64,000 nucleotides of DNA from Bradyrhizobium canariense (GTDB taxonomy: Bacteria; Pseudomonadota; Alphaproteobacteria; Rhizobiales; Xanthobacteraceae), in the NCBI RefSeq assembly GCF_900105125.1, contig NZ_LT629750.1, positions 3,720,001-3,784,000 of the forward strand, in the 5' to 3' direction. The notes under the pieces were generated by a model, which made no database searches, was not told the origin of the DNA, and saw nothing but the letters and a program-made list of their open reading frames with translations. This document shows positions 9,174-18,405 of this stretch, piece by piece. Every line of letters starts with the position of its first letter. The stretch's first letter is position 1. The position numbers were made by a program, and so were the translations under genes.

Positions 9174-9255
9174 AGCGGATGATCCAGTAAACACCACCAG
9201 CGTCATCCACAACAGGCGCTGCGGTATACTGGATACGCGCTTGCGCGGGGTACGA
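9174..9255. repeat. Degenerate palindromic dispersed repeat
   Basis: ATCCAGTA at 9182-9189 is the inverted copy of TACTGGAT at 9227-9234, and the tail GCGCTTGCGCGGGGTACGAC follows. The first 16 bases, AGCGGATGATCCAGTA, recur exactly at 23453-23468. The layout resembles a repeat family common between genes in Bradyrhizobium, which I know only from memory. It lies between the dehalogenase and acyl-CoA dehydrogenase genes, which are divergent. Confidence 0.55.
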
Positions 9256-9351
9256 CCGCTCAACGGAATTTCACCGGTATGTACGCGACCGGCAAATTCA
9301 CGCTATGACTTTGCCATCAACGCAAAAAGCAAACCACAGCGAGGAAATGCC

Positions 9352-10584
9352 ATGTCGATCGATTTCGAGATTCCGGCCGAGGCCAAGGCGATCCGCGAGA
9401 GGGTCCGCAAATGGGTGCACGACGAATGCATCCCCGCGGAGAAGGAGCTGGACGAAAAGCCGCTCGACGAGGTGCTCGGCAAGCTCAGGGCAAAAGCCCG
9501 CGCGCAAGGCCTGTGGTGCCCGTTCATCCCCAAGGAATATGGCGGCATGGGTCTTGGTCCGCTGGCCAACGCGCTGGTGCAGATGGAGCTCGGCGAAAGT
9601 TCGCTGGGCGCACTGTCGATGAATACGCAAGGCCCCGACGACGCCTCGATGATGACGATCCTGGCGCACGGCACCGAATATCAGAAGGAAAAATTCCTCA
9701 AGCCGATCCTCAACGGCGAAAAACGCGTCTGCTTCTCGATGACGGAAAAAGCCTCCGGCGCGGATGCCACCGGCATGCAGACCCGCGCGGTCAAGGACGG
9801 CAACGAAAATTATATCCTCAACGGCGAGAAGTGGTTCTCGTCTTCCGCCAGCGTCGCCGACATCGCACTGGTCATGGCGAAGACCGATCCGGACGCGCCG
9901 CGCCACAAACAGTTTTCAACCTTCATCGTGGAATTGCCGAACCCGGGTTACAACATCAAGCGCAACGTGAAGAACATGGCGATCGAAGGCCCACATGAGG
10001 ATGTGCTGCGCGGCGGCCACTCCGAAATCGAGATCAGGGATCTCAAGGTGCCCGCGGACAATCTGCTCGGCGGCGAAGGCAACGGCTTCAACATGGGCCA
10101 GCATCGCCTGGCCTACGGCCGCTTACGCCACGGTATGCATAATATCGCCAAAGCCCAGCGCGCGCTCGACATGGCGACTGCGCATGTGACCAAGCGCTCG
10201 ACCTTCGGCGTGCTGCTGGCCGACCGGCAGGCGGTGCAGTTCATGCTCGCCGAATGCGCCAGCGAGCTCTACATCGGGCGGCTGATGCTGCTGCACATTG
10301 CCTACAAGGCGGAAAAGGGCCTGGACCTGCGGCAGGAGAATTCCATTGCCAAGGTGTATCTCGCCCATATGGTCCACAAGGTGATCGACACCGCGATCCA
10401 GTTGCATGGTGCGCTTGGCTACAGCCAGGATACGCCGCTGGCGAAATGGTACACGCAGGTGCGCTCGCAGCGGCTGGTCGACGGTCCCGACGAAGTGCAC
10501 AAATGGCGGGTCGGCCGCAACGTCATCAAGGCGTTCCGCGAACACGGCACCACGGCCTCGGCGGCAGGCGGCGATTTGCTCTAG
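9352..10584 (+). CDS. Acyl-CoA dehydrogenase family protein
   Basis: 410 residues from the ATG at 9352, preceded by GAGGAAATGCC; an upstream extension looks non-coding. The flavin fold is clear: N-terminal helical domain, VCFSMTEKASGADATGMQT (the T-E-x-xSGSD region over the flavin), LNGEKWFSSSASVADIALVM in the beta domain, and a C-terminal helical domain with TAIQLHGALGYSQDTPLAKWY and the VDGPDEVHKW segment. It oxidises an acyl-CoA at the alpha-beta bond and passes electrons to ETF. The chain specificity is not predictable, and the YjdR/ACAD10-11-like ending suggests a subgroup acting on unusual acyl-CoAs. Its TAG stop is part of the CTAG target duplication of the adjacent IS. Confidence 0.9.
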   Translation: MSIDFEIPAEAKAIRERVRKWVHDECIPAEKELDEKPLDEVLGKLRAKARAQGLWCPFIPKEYGGMGLGPLANALVQMELGESSLGALSMNTQGPDDASMMTILAHGTEYQKEKFLKPILNGEKRVCFSMTEKASGADATGMQTRAVKDGNENYILNGEKWFSSSASVADIALVMAKTDPDAPRHKQFSTFIVELPNPGYNIKRNVKNMAIEGPHEDVLRGGHSEIEIRDLKVPADNLLGGEGNGFNMGQHRLAYGRLRHGMHNIAKAQRALDMATAHVTKRSTFGVLLADRQAVQFMLAECASELYIGRLMLLHIAYKAEKGLDLRQENSIAKVYLAHMVHKVIDTAIQLHGALGYSQDTPLAKWYTQVRSQRLVDGPDEVHKWRVGRNVIKAFREHGTTASAAGGDLL

Positions 10585-11437
10585 GACCAATCTACATTCA
10601 GGATTCACAGTTCGGATTAGCGATGATTCCTTGTGTTCCGGATCAATTGATTCGGAGCATAAGGCATGGTCAAGCGATATGAACTTACCGAGGCACAGTG
10701 GCGGCTGATCGCAGAGCTTTTGCCCGGCAAGGCCGGCGATCCTGGTCGAACCGGTGCCGACAACCGCCTATTCGTCAATGCTGTTCTGTGGGTCTTGCGC
10801 TCCGGCGCGCATTGGCACGACCTGCCACCTCGATATGGCAAGTGGAAAAGCGTGCACACGCGCTTCGCCCGTTGGGCAAAGAATGGCGTGTGGGAGCGCA
10901 TGTTCGAGGCTCTCATCAAAGATCACAAGAACGAATATCTGATGCTCGATACCACCCTGGTTCGTGCCCACCAGCAGGCCGCGACCGGAAAAGGGGGGAC
11001 CAAAACCAGGCTTTGGGGCGTTCCCGAGGAGGATTGACCACCAAAATCCACATGCTCGCCGATGCGCTTGGCCGGCCGCTGCGCTTTATCCTCACGCCTG
11101 GCCAGAGCGGTGACGTTACGCAGGCCGAGGCTCTCATCAAAGGCTCCGCTGGCCAATACGTCATTGCCGATCGCGCCTATGACAGTCGCGCCTTGCGCGA
11201 GGCTATCGAAGCGACCGGCGCCGCAGCGGTGATCCCGCCAAACCCTACGCGCAAGCATCCCCACAGCTACGATCCGGCACTCTATCGACTGCGAAATCGC
11301 ATCGAACGCTGCTTCAACAAGCTCAAGCACTTCCGCCGCGTCGCAACCCGCTACGACCGCAGAGCGGTTCACTTCCTCGCCTTCATCCATCTCGCAAGTG
11401 CTATGGTCTGGACACGCTGAATGTCGATTCAGCCTAG
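10581..11437 (+). mobile_element. IS5-family insertion sequence flanked by CTAG duplication
   Basis: The element body is about 849 bp (10585-11433). It is flanked by CTAG at 10581-10584 and 11434-11437, which may be a 4-bp duplication or a TA duplication plus matching ends. The outermost 24 bases form imperfect inverted repeats: the left end carries AATCTACATTCAG and the right end, read inward, AATCGACATTCAG. Length, ends and the two-frame transposase fit the IS427-like group of IS5. The insertion sits exactly at the stop codon of the acyl-CoA dehydrogenase gene and recreates it. Confidence 0.85.
10666..11420 (+). CDS. IS5-family transposase, two frames joined by a -1 frameshift
   Basis: The first frame (10666-11037, 123 residues) carries the N-terminal helical domain (LTEAQWRLIAELLPGKAGDP) and the first catalytic Asp in EYLMLDTTLVRAH. 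The second frame, ending at 11420, carries GRSRGGLTTKIHMLADALG, the second Asp in YVIADRAYDS and the catalytic Glu in RNRIERCFNKLKHFRR. The join falls near A-AAA-GGG-GGG at about 10990-10997. Moving back one base there gives the usual continuous protein, so this is probably programmed frameshifting rather than decay. The whole DDE set is present, so the element may be active. The stop codon overlaps the right inverted repeat. Confidence 0.88.
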
Positions 11438-11488
11438 GGCGAGTGAAATGCCCTTAGCCCGACGAAGACGCCGACTTAATCCCGGGAG

Positions 11489-12190
11489 TTATGACTGACG
11501 GTCGACCAAATCCTGATTGCAATGGACGAGCAACGTAAACTCCCTCATCCCATAATCGTCGATTGTCTCGACGGAACAGCCAAGCTCGCGTTCGCAATAG
11601 CTGATCCACGACTCGGCGCTCGTATAGTAGAGACTAGCCGAGCGCTGATCGACTGGCGTCATATCGCTTATGAAATTGACGCTGAATCCTCGCCGACTGG
11701 TACGCCGCATGTCCCTTAGCGTCGCCGCGATAAAATCTTCCCAAACCGCGCGGGAATGACCAACAGTGACGTTCATGATGCCGCTCGCAACCGAGTAGTC
11801 CGCGACCCGCGAACTGGCTTTTCCGACGACAAAGCGACGGTTGGGACCAGAGAAGCGTCGACGCGCCCGGCTGATCATGGCGCGCGAAAGATCCACGCCG
11901 CGATAATCGATCTCGGATTCGGGGTGACGCATGGCGAGGAACGCGCAAAGCGCGCCATAACCGCAGCCGACGTCATTCAATGCGAAACTTGTCGAGAAAT
12001 CGCAAATCTTCAGGAGCTGAACGAAGCGGAGGCTTTGGGTAGCCTGGCATGACCAATCCACCCCCAGCGGGGTGGCGCCATATTTTGCGACCCGCGCGCT
12101 ATAGTAGGCCTCGACGTCGGAATGGACGCGTCCAAGGTCAGCGCCGCCAAGCGCAGTGCTTGTGCGGCTGCCTTCCCCGGAGACAGTCAT
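11489..12190 (-). CDS. SAM-dependent methyltransferase, class I, substrate unknown
   Basis: 233 residues. The Rossmann-fold motif I reads FALNDVGCGYGALCAFLA at ~residues 70-87, followed by an acidic residue in IDYRGVDLSRAMISRAR that would hold the SAM ribose. There is also DYSVASGIMNVTVG, a motif IV-like strand. The N-terminal segment VEAYYSARVAKYGATPLGVDW resembles small-molecule or lipid methyltransferases. The ATG overlaps the TGA of the upstream 164-residue gene by four bases (ATGA), implying translational coupling. It is the last gene before the IS and may be part of an accessory insertion. No target is suggested by context. Confidence 0.8.
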   Translation of the reverse strand: MTVSGEGSRTSTALGGADLGRVHSDVEAYYSARVAKYGATPLGVDWSCQATQSLRFVQLLKICDFSTSFALNDVGCGYGALCAFLAMRHPESEIDYRGVDLSRAMISRARRRFSGPNRRFVVGKASSRVADYSVASGIMNVTVGHSRAVWEDFIAATLRDMRRTSRRGFSVNFISDMTPVDQRSASLYYTSAESWISYCERELGCSVETIDDYGMREFTLLVHCNQDLVDRQS

Positions 12191-12681
12191 TTCTTGCTCT
12201 TTTTTTCCACACGCCGTTTCCGTGCGGTTTCGGCGGCGTGCTGTCGAGCCACCGCTGCGGGCGTCACGGGGATCGAAATAATGGAGTACTCGATATGAGA
12301 GAAAAGCACCGGCTGTCCTCTGGTCACGGTTATCCGATCATCCTCGGACGCCAGATGAACACGGAAAAATACCGGCAACGGCTTTTTGGCTTCAAAAGCA
12401 GCCGCCAGCGCATTGATAACCTGATCGTCGCCCTTAACGCCCGCCAGATCGGATTTGTAGGTGTGAAGCTTGTCCAGGAAGTTGAACCAACGTGGCCGCT
12501 CCGCCTGGTCGTCCGGCACAATGCCTAGGAGAGCAAAGGATTGTCGCAGGCTGTGCTTGTTCGAGAAGATCTTGAACTCCTTCTGCAGCGAGACCATCTC
12601 GTCGAGTTGTTCGGGCGCAAATCGCTTATTCAATTTAGCGAGGACATCAGAAGTGGTGCCGTCGTTAATCGCTCTTCCCAT
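12187..12681 (-). CDS. Hypothetical protein paired with the methyltransferase
   Basis: 164 residues with a strong AAGGAGGG site before the ATG. The sequence is hydrophilic: an N-terminal helical part (LAKLNKRFAPEQLDEMVSLQ), a central WFNFLDKLHTYKSDLAG, then a beta-rich part (PVFFRVHLASEDDRITVTRG), and a very basic tail ending in lysines. No signal peptide or membrane segment is visible, and I recognise no family. It is co-oriented with and overlaps the methyltransferase gene and starts 57 bp after the large cyclase gene. All three could be one transcript. Confidence 0.65.
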   Translation of the reverse strand: MGRAINDGTTSDVLAKLNKRFAPEQLDEMVSLQKEFKIFSNKHSLRQSFALLGIVPDDQAERPRWFNFLDKLHTYKSDLAGVKGDDQVINALAAAFEAKKPLPVFFRVHLASEDDRITVTRGQPVLFSHIEYSIISIPVTPAAVARQHAAETARKRRVEKKSKK

Positions 12682-12738
12682 CGAAAGACCCTCCTTGTTT
12701 TGAAATTGTCACTGAAAACGCCAGGCATTCTGCCTACA

Positions 12739-15700
12739 TCACCTGAGCCGTTCAAGCTGTGATCGAAGCTGGATTAGCCGCGGCTCAAAAAAAGCCGCGC
12801 CAGATACATTCAATAACATTTCGGCATGTTGGATTAGCTCGCCAATTTCTTGCTGTTGCGCATCGTCGGCAGTGGCCAGAATAAGGCCGCGTAACAACGT
12901 CGCATGAAGCTCCGCAATTCGATCGGTTCGCCGTCTGGCGACGGCAATGGCCTCGTCGACTGCCTCCAAAGCGGCATCGAGATCGCCGGCGCGATAGGTC
13001 GCATCCGCGAAATCGGCCAGCATGCGCGCCTCAAATTCGAGCCCCGCCCGTGCGTTGCGGGCAAAATCAATCGCTTCTCGAAGCTCACGCGCGCCCTCGC
13101 TGAATTCGCCGGCAGCCGCCTTTGCCAGCCCAGCGCTGAACATCGCCGCGACGCGCAAATAGGGTGTTCCAGATTGCTCGGCCAGTTCGGCTACCTTTGC
13201 GGCGTGCGGCTTAGCCAGGCCAGGATTGCCGACCCCCCAGGCCATCTCCACCGACGCAAAATGGGGGATGAATTGCACCACGGCGGCAACACGCTCCGGG
13301 ACCGCTTGCAGCACTTCAGCAAGCCTTTGCTCGGCTTCGCGAAATCGGCCAAGCCGAACCAGGATTCTGGTTCTGAGGCACTTGATCCAGTGTTCAACGT
13401 CGAACCCGAGGATCTGATTGGGATTGAGGCCCAGCGTAACCTTGTTCTCGAAACCGCCCTGTTCCCTGATTGCCGCCAGCGCAACTTCGCCGGCGTCGAG
13501 CGCCTCATTGAGGCGGCCGGACATGAAGAATGCCTGGCTGAGCATGGCGTTGACTGTCGCAAAGCGCCCCACGTCTCCTTCGCCGAACGTCAGCTTCACG
13601 GCATCCTGCGCAAGATGGACGTAGTCATCGGCCGCCGCGGTCGCCGCCAGGATCCGGCCGTATGCACCGAGCAATATCGGCTCATTCATCCTGTCTGCGA
13701 CGCGCGCGTAGGTGAGCGCCTCCTCGGCATAAGGCTTCACCTCTTCGGCAGACATGCCCTCGCGCCAGCCGAAATTCAGGATCTGACCGCTTGCCATAGC
13801 CCGCAACCGATTATTGTGCTCCGAGCCGGGCAGGTCTTGCAGCAACCCCCGGATCCTTTTCCAGCTCTTCAGCGCTTCGGCGGAGTTCGTCCTGCCGATC
13901 CATTGAGCCGCACGCTGCAGGTGGGTAACGGCTTCGAGGGTTTGGCCTGCGGCTTCATAGTGGTAGGCGAGAAGCGCTGCGAATTCGTCGAGCTTTCCCC
14001 AATCGAAAGCCTCGATCACCCTGGCGACGGCTGCGTGCAGCACGACGAGGCGCGACCGCAACTGCATCGCGTAAGCCACCTCCTGGATCAGCGGATGACG
14101 AAACGCAAGCAATCCCCCCTGGTCGTATGGCGGCAGGTCGTACAGAAGCTCCGCATGTCTGAGCCGGGATATCGCCTCGAGCAGCTCGTCATTGGGCAAC
14201 GCCGCGACGGGCTTCAAGACCGAGATGGCAACCAATCGCCCGATTACGGCGGCGGTTTCGAGCACCTGTTTGGCGATTTCCTCAAGGTGGTCGATGCGCG
14301 CCGCGACGACGGCCTGGACGGTCGCGGGCAGCGGAATTCTGTCGATCCCGCCTTTCAGGCGATAAGCACCTCTCTCACCCTCGAAATCGCCGCGTTCCGC
14401 AATCGTATTGACGAGCTCCTCGAGAAAGAACGGATTGCCTTGCGCTCGCTCGATAATATTCTGACTTAGTAAGGCCAATGAAGGGTCATCGCCGAATTGC
14501 TCTCTCAGCAATTCGTGCGCGTCTGCCGCTGCGAGAGGAGGCATGACAATCTGATGGTAGTGCGATCGTTGCGTGAAGGATGCGGCAAAGCCCGGCCGGA
14601 AATTGACGATGAGAAGGGTGGCGGTCCCGACGACGGCGTCCGCCAGCGCCTCTACGAACTCTTCGCTCGCCGCGTCAATCCAATGCAAATCCTCGATGAG
14701 CACGACCGTCGCCCTGTCGTCAGGACCTGATTGTGCAAGCGTCCTCACCACATCGAGCAGCTGAATTTTCAGCGCCCTCGGGTCCAGCTTTGGCGCGGGA
14801 CGCTCTGGGTCACCGAGACCCAGAAATTCCAGCAACAAAAGCAGCGCCTGCTCGGAGGACGCGATCGACGCGAACCGGTCTATGACCTTGCGGCGCGACA
14901 CCCCCACGGGGTCCTTTACCCGGATGCCGAAGACGTCGCGCAACAATTCCAGCACTGGCTGGAACGGGGTGGCACGCCCATGGGCAAGTACGCGCCCCTC
15001 ATAAACGCGAATGCCTTGCCGCCGGCAATCTTCAGCAAACTCAAAACACAGTCGGCTCTTGCCAATTCCTGCTTCGCCGACGACGCCGACCACACGGCCA
15101 TCGCCCTTGATCGTGTTTGCGAGTTCGAGTTCAAGGGCTGCACGTTCATCGCTGCGCCCAATCATTGGCGTCAAACGCCGGCCACGACGGAAGACGTCGC
15201 TGGCAGGAGCGTTAAGCAATCCCGTGAGCTTAAACGTCTCCACGGGCGCCGCAATGCCGCGAATGACTTGCGTACCGAGCGGCACGACCTCGACGAATTG
15301 TCTGGCACCAGCATAGGTAGCCTTGCTGATGAGGATGGAGCCCTCTTCCGCCATCTGCTCCAGTCGATTTGCGAGATGGACGTTCGCGCCGGCAGCGTCG
15401 TAGGTTTGATAGATACTGTTTTCTATGGTCTGGACGACGACTTCGCCGGTATGCAGGCCGACACGGATTTGCAAGCTTGGGTCGGCAAGCCTTGCGACCG
15501 AGTCCTGCATCGCCAGCGCCGCCAGGCAGCCACGAACGGCGTGATCCTCATGAGGCCGCGGCGCGCCGAAAAGCGCCATGACGCCGTCGCCCTGTATCTT
15601 GTTGACGATGCCGTCATAGCGATGAACGGCATCCTTCATGAGGTTGAGCACCGGCTCAAGACGCTGCATCGCCAACTCCGGATCGCCCAGGCTATCGATC

Positions 15701-15969
15701 AAGCTTGTCGAATTCCGGATGTCTGCAAAAAGCACCGTAAGGCTTTTGCGTTCACCGCCTTTGATGCTGAGCGAGCGCAGCAGGCGCTGCGGAAATGGAT
15801 CCGCACTTGACGGTTTCGCTGCCAGCGCCGAGCCGCATTGACCGCAAAAATGGCTAGCGGGTCCATTGATATGGCTGCAGGCGTTACACTTTATTCCAAG
15901 CGGCGCGCCGCAATTCTCGCAATAGTCGTTGCCGGCCTTGTTTTGGCTCTCGCATTGCGCGCACTGCAT
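12739..15969 (-). CDS. Double zinc ribbon / class III nucleotidyl cyclase / AAA ATPase / TPR signalling protein
   Basis: 1076 residues from the ATG at 15969, with GGAGG 15 bases and AAGGG about 8 bases upstream. Residues 1-~50 hold two CxxC pairs (MQCAQC and YCENC, then IKCNAC and FCGQC), a double zinc ribbon. Residues ~70-250 are a class III cyclase domain with metal Asps in VLFADIRNST and IQGDGVMALFG. The transition-state Asn is His here (GANVHLANRLE). A STAND/AAA module follows with Walker A GEAGIGKSRL and Walker B VVLIEDLHWID, then several hundred residues of TPR-like helices. It probably makes cAMP, or acts as a regulator, in response to an unknown input. Many such proteins occur in Bradyrhizobium. 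Confidence 0.88.
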   Translation of the reverse strand: MQCAQCESQNKAGNDYCENCGAPLGIKCNACSHINGPASHFCGQCGSALAAKPSSADPFPQRLLRSLSIKGGERKSLTVLFADIRNSTSLIDSLGDPELAMQRLEPVLNLMKDAVHRYDGIVNKIQGDGVMALFGAPRPHEDHAVRGCLAALAMQDSVARLADPSLQIRVGLHTGEVVVQTIENSIYQTYDAAGANVHLANRLEQMAEEGSILISKATYAGARQFVEVVPLGTQVIRGIAAPVETFKLTGLLNAPASDVFRRGRRLTPMIGRSDERAALELELANTIKGDGRVVGVVGEAGIGKSRLCFEFAEDCRRQGIRVYEGRVLAHGRATPFQPVLELLRDVFGIRVKDPVGVSRRKVIDRFASIASSEQALLLLLEFLGLGDPERPAPKLDPRALKIQLLDVVRTLAQSGPDDRATVVLIEDLHWIDAASEEFVEALADAVVGTATLLIVNFRPGFAASFTQRSHYHQIVMPPLAAADAHELLREQFGDDPSLALLSQNIIERAQGNPFFLEELVNTIAERGDFEGERGAYRLKGGIDRIPLPATVQAVVAARIDHLEEIAKQVLETAAVIGRLVAISVLKPVAALPNDELLEAISRLRHAELLYDLPPYDQGGLLAFRHPLIQEVAYAMQLRSRLVVLHAAVARVIEAFDWGKLDEFAALLAYHYEAAGQTLEAVTHLQRAAQWIGRTNSAEALKSWKRIRGLLQDLPGSEHNNRLRAMASGQILNFGWREGMSAEEVKPYAEEALTYARVADRMNEPILLGAYGRILAATAAADDYVHLAQDAVKLTFGEGDVGRFATVNAMLSQAFFMSGRLNEALDAGEVALAAIREQGGFENKVTLGLNPNQILGFDVEHWIKCLRTRILVRLGRFREAEQRLAEVLQAVPERVAAVVQFIPHFASVEMAWGVGNPGLAKPHAAKVAELAEQSGTPYLRVAAMFSAGLAKAAAGEFSEGARELREAIDFARNARAGLEFEARMLADFADATYRAGDLDAALEAVDEAIAVARRRTDRIAELHATLLRGLILATADDAQQQEIGELIQHAEMLLNVSGAAFFEPRLIQLRSQLERLR

Positions 15970-16144
15970 GGCCAGCCCTTTTGACCTCCAATTCGACTCG
16001 CCGACGATCATAGCCGGGCCTGTCGTACAATTCCAACGAGGCGCCGGACAATTACGGTCCTGGTCCGATTGGGGCGAATTTAGCGCGAATAAGACGGGCG
16101 CGTGTTGCCGGCCGTGATTAGCCCCCCGATGTCGGCAATCTGTC

Positions 16145-17428
16145 TTAGCGGCGGTCGCGCTCCGCCTCGACCGCCTGCCAGCCGATGTCGCGGCGACAGA
16201 ACCCGTCCGGCCATTGAATACGGTCGACGGCTTCATAGGCCAGCCGCTGCGCTTCGGTGATATTCTTGCCCAGCGCGCAGACGTTCAGCACCCGCCCGCC
16301 ATTGGCGAAAATGCTTCCGTCCTTTGATGTCGTGCCGGCGTGGAAGATCTCGACGCCCTCGATCTTGGCGGCCTCATCGAGCCCGCCGATCCGCGTGCCC
16401 TTCTTGTAGTCGCCGGGATAGCCCTTTGCGGCCATCACCACGGTCAATGCCGATTCCGGGTACCAGCGCAGATCAAAGTTTTTTAACTGCTCGTCGCATG
16501 AGGCCAGAAATGCCGGCACGATGTCCGACATCATCCGCAGCATCAGCACCTGGCATTCCGGATCGCCGAAGCGGACATTGTATTCGAACAGTTTCGGTCC
16601 CTGCGGCGTCAGCATCACGCCGGCATAGAGCACGCCGCGAAACGGCATGCCGCGGCTCTTCATGCCGGCGACGGTGGGGCGAATGATCTGGGCCATGATC
16701 TGGTCATGGACTTCCACCGTCACGAACGGCGTCGGCGAATAGGCGCCCATGCCGCCGGTGTTCGGTCCCTGGTCGTGATCGAACACGCGCTTGTGGTCCT
16801 GCGCCGAGGCCAGCGCGATCGCGGTCTCGCCATCGCACAAGGCGAAGAAACTGATCTCGCGGCCGGACAAAAATTCCTCGATCACGACCTCCGCGCCGGC
16901 CGCGCCGAACGCGCCCTCGAACATCACCGCGATGGCGTCTTCGGCCTCGCGCAAGGTTTGCGCGACGACCACGCCCTTGCCCGCCGCAAGCCCGTCGGCC
17001 TTGACCACGATCGGCGCGCCTTGCGCGCGCACATAGACCAGCGCCTCGGCGGCATTGGTGAAACGGCGATAGGCTCCGGTCGGAATGCCAAATTCGGCGC
17101 AGAGATCCTTGGTGAAACCCTTGGAGCCCTCGAGCTGCGAGGCCTGCTTGCTCGGCCCAAAGGCCTTGATGCCGGCGCTCGCGAGATCATCGACGATCCC
17201 GGCCGCGAGCGGCGTCTCCGGGCCGACCACGACCAAATCCACCGCATTGCGTTGGCAAAAATCGATCACCGCGGCATGGTCGGCGATATCGAGCGCCACG
17301 CATTCGGCTTCCCGGGCAATGCCGGCATTGCCGGGCGCACACCAGAGCTTTGTTACCAGCGGGGAAGCCGCGATCTTCCACGCCAAAGCGTGTTCACGTC
17401 CGCCGGAACCGAGCAGAAGAATATGCAT
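16145..17428 (-). CDS. purD: Phosphoribosylamine--glycine ligase (GAR synthetase)
   Basis: 427 residues, full length. The N-terminus [18 protein letters not shown] is diagnostic of PurD. The ATP-grasp body shows [50 protein letters not shown] and [12 protein letters not shown]. The C-terminus carries the GGRVLNV region of the PurD C-domain. The enzyme joins glycine to 5-phosphoribosylamine using ATP in the second step of purine synthesis in the cytoplasm. The gene stands alone, with no other pur genes in the window. No clear Shine-Dalgarno precedes the ATG. Confidence 0.97.
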   Translation of the reverse strand: MHILLLGSGGREHALAWKIAASPLVTKLWCAPGNAGIAREAECVALDIADHAAVIDFCQRNAVDLVVVGPETPLAAGIVDDLASAGIKAFGPSKQASQLEGSKGFTKDLCAEFGIPTGAYRRFTNAAEALVYVRAQGAPIVVKADGLAAGKGVVVAQTLREAEDAIAVMFEGAFGAAGAEVVIEEFLSGREISFFALCDGETAIALASAQDHKRVFDHDQGPNTGGMGAYSPTPFVTVEVHDQIMAQIIRPTVAGMKSRGMPFRGVLYAGVMLTPQGPKLFEYNVRFGDPECQVLMLRMMSDIVPAFLASCDEQLKNFDLRWYPESALTVVMAAKGYPGDYKKGTRIGGLDEAAKIEGVEIFHAGTTSKDGSIFANGGRVLNVCALGKNITEAQRLAYEAVDRIQWPDGFCRRDIGWQAVEAERDRR

Positions 17429-17532
17429 GAGATACGGCCAGACCGATGGTTGCCACGTGACGAGGTGCAGGCTTTAGCACGGCGTCAGCGCCCTGCAAAA
17501 AGGCGTCTCCGACCGGATGTGGATATGTGCGA

Positions 17533-17838
17533 TCAGGGCTGCCGCGCCGAGGCTGCGATGATTTCCTGCAGCGTTGCGACATGGCGGGCGAAAGCGCCGC
17601 GCCCGGCCGCTGTCGCGGTCACCGTGGTCTGCGGCTTTTTGCCGACAAAGGCCTTTTCGACCGCAACATAGCCGGCCTTCGAAAGCGTTTCGATATGCGC
17701 GCCGAGATTGCCGTCGGTGGCGCCGGTCAGCTTCTTCAGTTTTGCAAATTCCAGTCCGGCGGCGGCAGGCATCGCGTTCAGCGCCGCCATGATTTTCAGC
17801 CGCAACGGCTGGTGGATGATGTCGTCCAGTTCAGCCAT
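17533..17838 (-). CDS. Winged-helix transcriptional regulator (HTH_34/ArsR-like)
   Basis: 101 residues forming a single winged-helix domain: HQPLRLKIMAALNAMP, then LKKLTGATDGNLGAHIETL as the recognition helix region, and a wing in KAFVGKKPQTTVTATAAGR. No ligand domain is present. The ATG begins three bases after the stop of the upstream membrane-protein gene, so it is the last gene of a three-gene operon with the hydrolase and membrane protein. A regulator at the end of its own operon suggests autoregulation. The dyad at 19441-19459 over the operon promoter is a candidate target, but this is inference. Confidence 0.85.
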   Translation of the reverse strand: MAELDDIIHQPLRLKIMAALNAMPAAAGLEFAKLKKLTGATDGNLGAHIETLSKAGYVAVEKAFVGKKPQTTVTATAAGRGAFARHVATLQEIIAASARQP

Positions 17839-17841
17839 CGG

Positions 17842-18405
17842 TTATGCCCGGCGCATCCAGAGCCCGCCGAGGATGAGCCCGCCGCCATTGACGAAAGCCA
17901 TCCACAGCGGAAACCCCTCACCGATATAGAAATAGCCGATCAGCGTCAGCGCACTGATGCCAAGGCCGATCGCGACAAAGGCATAGCCGAACCACAGCCC
18001 GGCAATCGAATAGAACAGCATGAAATAGATGGTCCAGAACGCCCCCTGCTGGCGCGGCGTGTAGTGACCAAGCAGCGTCGAGCAGAAATGACCGAACGCG
18101 AAAAACAACAGGTACGCCACCAGCATCCGGAAATCGAACCTGCGCACGCCGGTTCCGGAATAACCGGAAGCGATGATCACCAACGTGCAGATAACCCCCA
18201 CCACATTGACGGCGATCCAGATATAGCCGCCATGGCGGGGCCCGAGATAGGTCGCGATATTGGCGGCGAAAACCAGCGCGCCCCACAGGATCATGATCCG
18301 GCTGCCGAGATCGTAGATCCGCGATTGCCGGACGCGGCGGACGATCTCGTCGATCTCGGAGAGCGCCTCGAAGGCCTGCTGACTGTCGATCACGATTGCC
18401 CCCAT
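17842..18405 (-). CDS. Membrane protein of unknown function
   Basis: 187 residues. A ~35-residue cytoplasmic N-terminus (FEALSEIDEIVRRVRQSRIY) precedes about five hydrophobic segments: MILWGALVFAANIATYL, IWIAVNVVGVICTLVIIA, LVAYLLFFAFGHFCSTLL, FWTIYFMLFYSIAGLWFG and FVAIGLGISALTLIGYFY. The last stretch GGGLILGGLWM may be a sixth. It overlaps the end of the upstream hydrolase gene by 16 bp and is followed by the winged-helix gene after three bases, so the three are almost certainly co-transcribed. I recognise no transporter family. Confidence 0.75.
   Translation of the reverse strand: MGAIVIDSQQAFEALSEIDEIVRRVRQSRIYDLGSRIMILWGALVFAANIATYLGPRHGGYIWIAVNVVGVICTLVIIASGYSGTGVRRFDFRMLVAYLLFFAFGHFCSTLLGHYTPRQQGAFWTIYFMLFYSIAGLWFGYAFVAIGLGISALTLIGYFYIGEGFPLWMAFVNGGGLILGGLWMRRA

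Noticed and set aside
10666..11420. Transposase as a frameshifted pseudogene
   Set aside because: All catalytic residues are intact, ends and flanks are complete, and a slippery run lies at the frame switch. Programmed frameshifting is the simpler reading.
12904..14469. Long plus-strand open frame (521 codons) opposite the cyclase gene
   Set aside because: High-GC third-position effects create long antisense frames. The minus strand has clear ATPase and TPR motifs, and the plus-strand product matches nothing.
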